64,000 bases of DNA, taken from positions 44,198 through 108,197 of the forward strand of contig CANFHU010000010.1 in assembly GCA_947446925.1 (NCBI GenBank), written 5' to 3'. The translations under genes and the position numbers were made by a program. The notes beneath the pieces were generated by a model. That model had not been told where the DNA came from. It made no database searches and saw nothing but the letters and a program-made list of their open reading frames with translations. Below, piece after piece: positions 63,892 to 64,000 of the stretch (position 1 is the first letter of the stretch; every line of letters begins with the position of its first letter). Source of the DNA: Flavobacteriia bacterium. Its GTDB lineage: Bacteria > Bacteroidota > Bacteroidia > Flavobacteriales_D > Crocinitomicaceae.

Positions 63892-64000
<109 letters not shown>

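Overview
The window is AT-rich chromosomal DNA (roughly one third G+C by eye) from a member of the Bacteroidota, most likely order Flavobacteriales. The evidence is a PorQ-like type IX secretion protein, exported proteins with type A and type B T9SS sorting tails, an S46 dipeptidyl-peptidase, a SusC-like TonB-dependent receptor, many Bacteroidota-type promoters (TTG/TTTG, about 19-20 nt, TAnnTTTG), and a degenerate ISAon1-type insertion sequence. A genus cannot be fixed from this; a Crocinitomicaceae/Fluviicola-like bacterium is a guess.

Layout. (1) 1 to about 5,732: the early end of a Mu-like transposable prophage that continues past the left edge. Right to left it holds a LexA/CI-type repressor, a small Ner-position HTH protein, a MuA-like DDE transposase, a MuB-like AAA+ ATPase, a second RecA-like ATPase and two small genes. 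The phage terminus carries helically phased repeats and cuts into a host gene whose 3' part (5,733-6,536) survives. (2) 6,538-9,005: an ECF sigma/membrane anti-sigma pair, a repeat-rich spacer with a truncated exported gene, and a secreted alpha/beta hydrolase. (3) 9,117-12,666: an AraC regulator divergent from a secreted esterase, then an AAA_14 ATPase. (4) 12,871-23,306: a TatA-type protein, a DnaQ exonuclease-GIY-YIG fusion, a 1,300-residue T9SS type B protein, an S4-domain protein with MeaB, a phosphodiesterase, PorQ and a B12-binding radical SAM enzyme. (5) 23,351-34,648, nearly all minus strand: two related outer-membrane-type proteins, a zeta-toxin-like kinase with a small partner, a TPR protein with a TonB receptor, DUF3820 and J-domain/KTSC proteins, PepD, a VF530 protein, EttA and an SF2 helicase. 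(6) 34,818-39,710: a giant T9SS type A repeat protein. (7) 39,962-43,974: SGNH-SGNH-MBOAT, a surface O-acylation cassette. (8) 44,117-54,422: an RRM protein, a ROK kinase, an S46 peptidase fused to OmpA, a MacAB-like ABC exporter, and a polyamine operon (fused SpeD-SpeE plus ureohydrolase). (9) 54,419-62,234: LptD divergent from a SPOR-tailed amidase and MlaD, then a membrane/soluble Fe-S oxidoreductase pair. (10) 62,440-64,000: a decayed ISAon1-type element and a 5S rRNA gene marking the end of a minus-strand rRNA operon.

How it works together: much of the content serves the cell envelope (T9SS cargo and PorQ, LptD, Mla-type lipid transport, amidase, surface O-acylation, TonB uptake, periplasmic peptide hydrolysis). 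No wholly new multi-gene defence or mobile system stands out. The most unusual items are the S46-OmpA fusion, the zeta-like pair with its near-ideal leaderless promoter, the prophage terminus with an in-frame broken host gene, the SpeD-SpeE fusion operon, and near-identical repeat units inside the giant T9SS protein. Functions are read from motifs only; no database search was possible.
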